DNA of 7,925 nt from CAWVVV01 sp964629165. GTDB taxonomy: Bacteria > Verrucomicrobiota > Verrucomicrobiia > Opitutales > Oceanipulchritudinaceae. The DNA lies in NCBI GenBank assembly GCA_964629165.1, contig CAZVQJ010000142.1:1-7925 (forward strand), in the 5' to 3' direction. Position numbers and translations under genes: made by a program. Every line of letters starts with the position of its first letter. Positions within the stretch are counted from its first letter, which is position 1. The notes below the pieces were generated by a model that saw nothing but the letters and a program-made list of their open reading frames with translations, ran no database searches and had not been told where the DNA came from. This document shows, one piece after another, positions 6,035 to 7,925 of this stretch.

Positions 6035-6721
6035 ATGGCGAAGGCAGAAGCGCCCACCGGCAATGCTCCACGGGATCGTTCGCTTCCGGCGGACGAAGGT
6101 GACGCCGCGAGCGAAGCCGCGACGTCTCGTGGAGACGATGAACTCTATGACCTCGAGCAGGTGATCGATCGGATCGAAGAGGGAGCAGCGGACCTCGAGA
6201 TCGTTTCGATCCGGACGATGGCGGACGCGGTCGGGCGACGCTCATTCGGTCCTTTGCTTCTCTTTGCGGGTCTCCTCCCGACTTCCCCGCTCAGCGGAAT
6301 CCCGACCGTGCCGACGATGTCGGCGGTCATTGTCGTGGTCATCGCCGGACAGTTGCTCTTCAAGCGCAAACACTTCTGGCTGCCAACCTGGGTGCTCAAC
6401 CGCTCGATTTCCCGCAGTAAACTCGACAAGGCCCTCAAGGTGATCCGGCCGGTCGCCCGCTTCGTCGATCGGCTTCTGCGTCCACGACTGGAATTTCTGA
6501 CCCGTCACGTAGCGGTATATATCATTGCGGCATTATGCGTCCTCATTGCGGCGACGATGCCCCCGCTGGAACTGGTTCCTTTCGCCTCCACCACGGCAGG
6601 TGCCGCCATCGTGGCCTTCGGACTTGCCCTGATCGCCAACGACGGCGCGCTCGCCCTCATCGCCCTGATCTTCACCGTCGGCACGATGATGCTCATCATC
6701 CGCTACATGCCGGGCTTCTGA
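6035..6721 (+). CDS. exoD: ExoD-family membrane protein (exopolysaccharide synthesis ExoD)
   Basis: The 228-residue product matches the ExoD family, named after a rhizobial gene affecting exopolysaccharide production and alkali tolerance; its biochemical role is not established. Residues 1-35 are polar and probably disordered, and 36-70 form a charged helical region (DLEQVIDRIEEG). The family core follows: FGPLLLFAGLLPTSPLSGIP (71-90) with VPT, a membrane helix to about 109, and the KRKHFWLP motif at 110-117. The RPVARFVDRLLRPRLEFL stretch is at 138-155. The second membrane half covers 159-223, with VPFASTTAGA and GLALIANDG, which echoes the first half and fits the internal duplication of this family. 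A short GGA lies just before the ATG. It is convergent with hemD, and the 75-bp gap holds only a 5-bp-stem hairpin (6721-6740). No exopolysaccharide cluster is adjacent. Confidence 0.9.
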   Translation: MAKAEAPTGNAPRDRSLPADEGDAASEAATSRGDDELYDLEQVIDRIEEGAADLEIVSIRTMADAVGRRSFGPLLLFAGLLPTSPLSGIPTVPTMSAVIVVVIAGQLLFKRKHFWLPTWVLNRSISRSKLDKALKVIRPVARFVDRLLRPRLEFLTRHVAVYIIAALCVLIAATMPPLELVPFASTTAGAAIVAFGLALIANDGALALIALIFTVGTMMLIIRYMPGF

Positions 6722-6796
6722 CCACCCTTCCCGGCGTGGTTGGAACGGCCGGTCCCGGGGAGAAGCCCCCTCCACCCGACCCAGGGCAGCCACCGA

Positions 6797-7591
6797 TCAG
6801 GCATTAAAATGCCGGAGAATCGCGTCGACCATGCCGTCCACACTCGAAGTCTCCGCCTCAATCGAGACCGGAATGCCCGCCTTTTTCATCGTCGCCGTGG
6901 TGTGAGGCCCGAAGCTGCACAGCGCGGGTATTCGGGCGGATTTTTCGAGTTGGAGGTGAGCCGATTGCCGACCGAACGATTCCACTGCGGAAGAACTGGC
7001 GAATACGAGAATATCGGCGCCGGCCTGCCGGAACTCCGCCGCACGCGGATCGTTCGCAAGATCCGCCAGTTCCGTCTGGTAGACCTGGTAGGTGTCGACG
7101 ATCGCGCGCTCTTCTTCCAACATCCGCACGAGGGTGTCCCGGTTGCGGTTTCCGGTGACCACCAGCATACGCAGATTGTCGAGCGTTTGCTCCTTTTTCA
7201 ACGCCTCCGCGAGGCCTTCGCCAGTGGCTGTTTCGGGAATGAGGTCAACCTTCAGGTACCACTCTTTCACGGCAGCAGCGGTTCCCCGTCCGACGGTGGC
7301 GATACGCATCAGCCCGAGCGATCGGATATCCTCGAAGACGGCGAGAAACTCCTGGAAGAATCCCCGCACGCCGTTTGCGCTGGTGAAGACGATCCACTCG
7401 TACTGGCCGATCTCGCCAAAGATATCGGCTGTCGCCTCCTTGTCGGCACCGGTTTCGACCCGAATGAGGGGCAGCTCGAGGACGTCGGCACCCAACTCGC
7501 GGAGCCGGGAGGAAAAACGACCGGCGGATTCTAGATTGCGGGTAACGGCAATGCGTCGGCCAGCGAGAGGTTTGGATTTCGCGTCGCTCAT
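6797..7591 (-). CDS. hemD: Uroporphyrinogen-III synthase (HemD)
   Basis: HemD closes hydroxymethylbilane into uroporphyrinogen III, inverting ring D, in the cytoplasmic heme/tetrapyrrole pathway. The 264-residue product has the expected two-domain layout and length. Domain 1 starts GRRIAVTR (11-18) and contains WIVFTSANGV (66-75) and ATVGRGTA (98-105). The linker leads to LVVTGNRNRDTL (143-154) and the VYQT motif (170-173) in domain 2. ADILVFASSSAVESF (192-206) and FGPHTTATMKKAGI (227-240) complete the fold pattern. HemD is poorly conserved in general, so motif spacing and the hemC neighbour carry the call. I chose the ATG at 7591 because it overlaps the hemC stop in ATGA, the usual translational coupling. 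An in-frame ATG at 7624 would add 11 residues inside hemC and is less likely. Confidence 0.93.
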   Translation of the reverse strand: MSDAKSKPLAGRRIAVTRNLESAGRFSSRLRELGADVLELPLIRVETGADKEATADIFGEIGQYEWIVFTSANGVRGFFQEFLAVFEDIRSLGLMRIATVGRGTAAAVKEWYLKVDLIPETATGEGLAEALKKEQTLDNLRMLVVTGNRNRDTLVRMLEEERAIVDTYQVYQTELADLANDPRAAEFRQAGADILVFASSSAVESFGRQSAHLQLEKSARIPALCSFGPHTTATMKKAGIPVSIEAETSSVDGMVDAILRHFNA

Positions 7592-7925
7592 GGAATGAAT
7601 TTTTGCCGCAGCTCCGCGATCCATGAATCGAGGTTGATCCCGGATTCCGTGATCAGCAAGGAATGACGGCCCAGACTGGCGTCAAACAGATGCAGGGTTT
7701 GTCCCGCCACATGAGCGGCGGCAGCACTGTGGCAGCCTCCTCCGAGCGCATGGAGAGTCCGGCGCTCGAGAGCGACGGCGGTCGTCGTTGCCACACAAAT
7801 AGAATCCGCCCAAAGGACTCCCTCGCCCCTACGTCCCTGTATCGCAATTGCTCCCTGGGCAGCGGCAGGGATGGAGTGTTCGATCGAGAGGGGTTCCACC
7901 CGCACGCCTGCCCGCTCGCGAATTC
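7588..7925 (-). CDS. hemC: Porphobilinogen deaminase (HemC), C-terminal part, cut by the window edge
   Basis: HemC (hydroxymethylbilane synthase) joins four porphobilinogen units into hydroxymethylbilane, the substrate of HemD. Only about 112 C-terminal residues are inside the window; the frame is open to the last base, so the gene continues beyond it. The segment IPAAAQGAIAIQGR matches the family's PAxGQGAxxIExR, with Ala and Gln replacing the usual Gly and Glu. VALERRTLHALGGGC supplies the conserved cysteine that carries the dipyrromethane cofactor. The remainder is the small third domain, ending DSWIAELRQKFIP. A GTG at 7905 is internal and should not be taken as the start. Its stop overlaps the hemD ATG by four bases. 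Confidence 0.92.
   Translation of the reverse strand, partial: IRERAGVRVEPLSIEHSIPAAAQGAIAIQGRRGEGVLWADSICVATTTAVALERRTLHALGGGCHSAAAAHVAGQTLHLFDASLGRHSLLITESGINLDSWIAELRQKFIP

Noticed and set aside
6800..6813. Small hairpin (ggcat/atgcc) at the end of hemD as a terminator
   Set aside because: The stem is only 5 bp, overlaps the last codons and has no T tract on the hemD strand.
7920..7925. GAATTC exactly at the window end, suggesting an EcoRI cloning boundary
   Set aside because: Another GAATTC occurs internally near 4272, and a single six-base match at the edge can be chance.

Overview
This is a GC-rich (roughly 60 % by eye) bacterial chromosomal segment with ordinary housekeeping and accessory genes. 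I see no transposase, integrase, phage gene, CRISPR array or antibiotic/metal operon. Several features fit a Gram-negative bacterium of the Verrucomicrobiota/PVC kind: Shine-Dalgarno sites that are often weak, exported esterase-type hydrolases with a CPGGGH oxyanion loop, an ExoD protein, and a hemC-hemD pair. This assignment is an inference from gene style only and has low-to-moderate confidence.

Layout. (1) 71-706, plus: a secreted Cu/Zn superoxide dismutase (sodC). (2) 775-3925, minus: four co-oriented genes. In transcription order they are an exported alpha/beta hydrolase, a serine hydrolase of the beta-lactamase/penicillin-binding fold with three C-terminal membrane helices, a 52-residue YqaE/PMP3 membrane peptide, and a DUF4112 membrane protein. 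A strong hairpin at 739-770 sits between the convergent sodC and DUF4112 genes. (3) 4036-4473, plus: a stand-alone two-CBS-domain protein, divergent from the hydrolase cluster. (4) 4728-5486, plus: a YhhQ/VUT-family queuosine-precursor transporter. A 10-codon ORF lies just upstream, and its stop overlaps the transporter start in an ATGA. (5) 5679-5753, minus: tRNA-Arg(CCU) with an encoded CCA end. (6) 6035-6721, plus: an ExoD-family membrane protein. (7) 6797-7925, minus: hemD (uroporphyrinogen-III synthase) preceded by the 3' end of hemC (porphobilinogen deaminase), which runs off the window. The two heme genes overlap by four bases (ATGA).

How the parts relate. hemC and hemD are consecutive steps of tetrapyrrole synthesis and are translationally coupled. 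The minus-strand hydrolase/PMP3/DUF4112 group may be one transcript: gaps are 123 and 48 bp, and the PMP3 stop lies only 64 bp before the annotated DUF4112 ATG. All four products are exported or membrane-bound, so a cell-envelope theme is plausible but unproven. The other genes look like independent units.

The points most worth a second look are the 10-codon ORF in front of the queuosine-precursor transporter, the apparently missing conventional start of the DUF4112 gene, the cysteine-free SodC, and the altered YxN motif of the serine hydrolase. I did not find a clearly novel multi-gene system.
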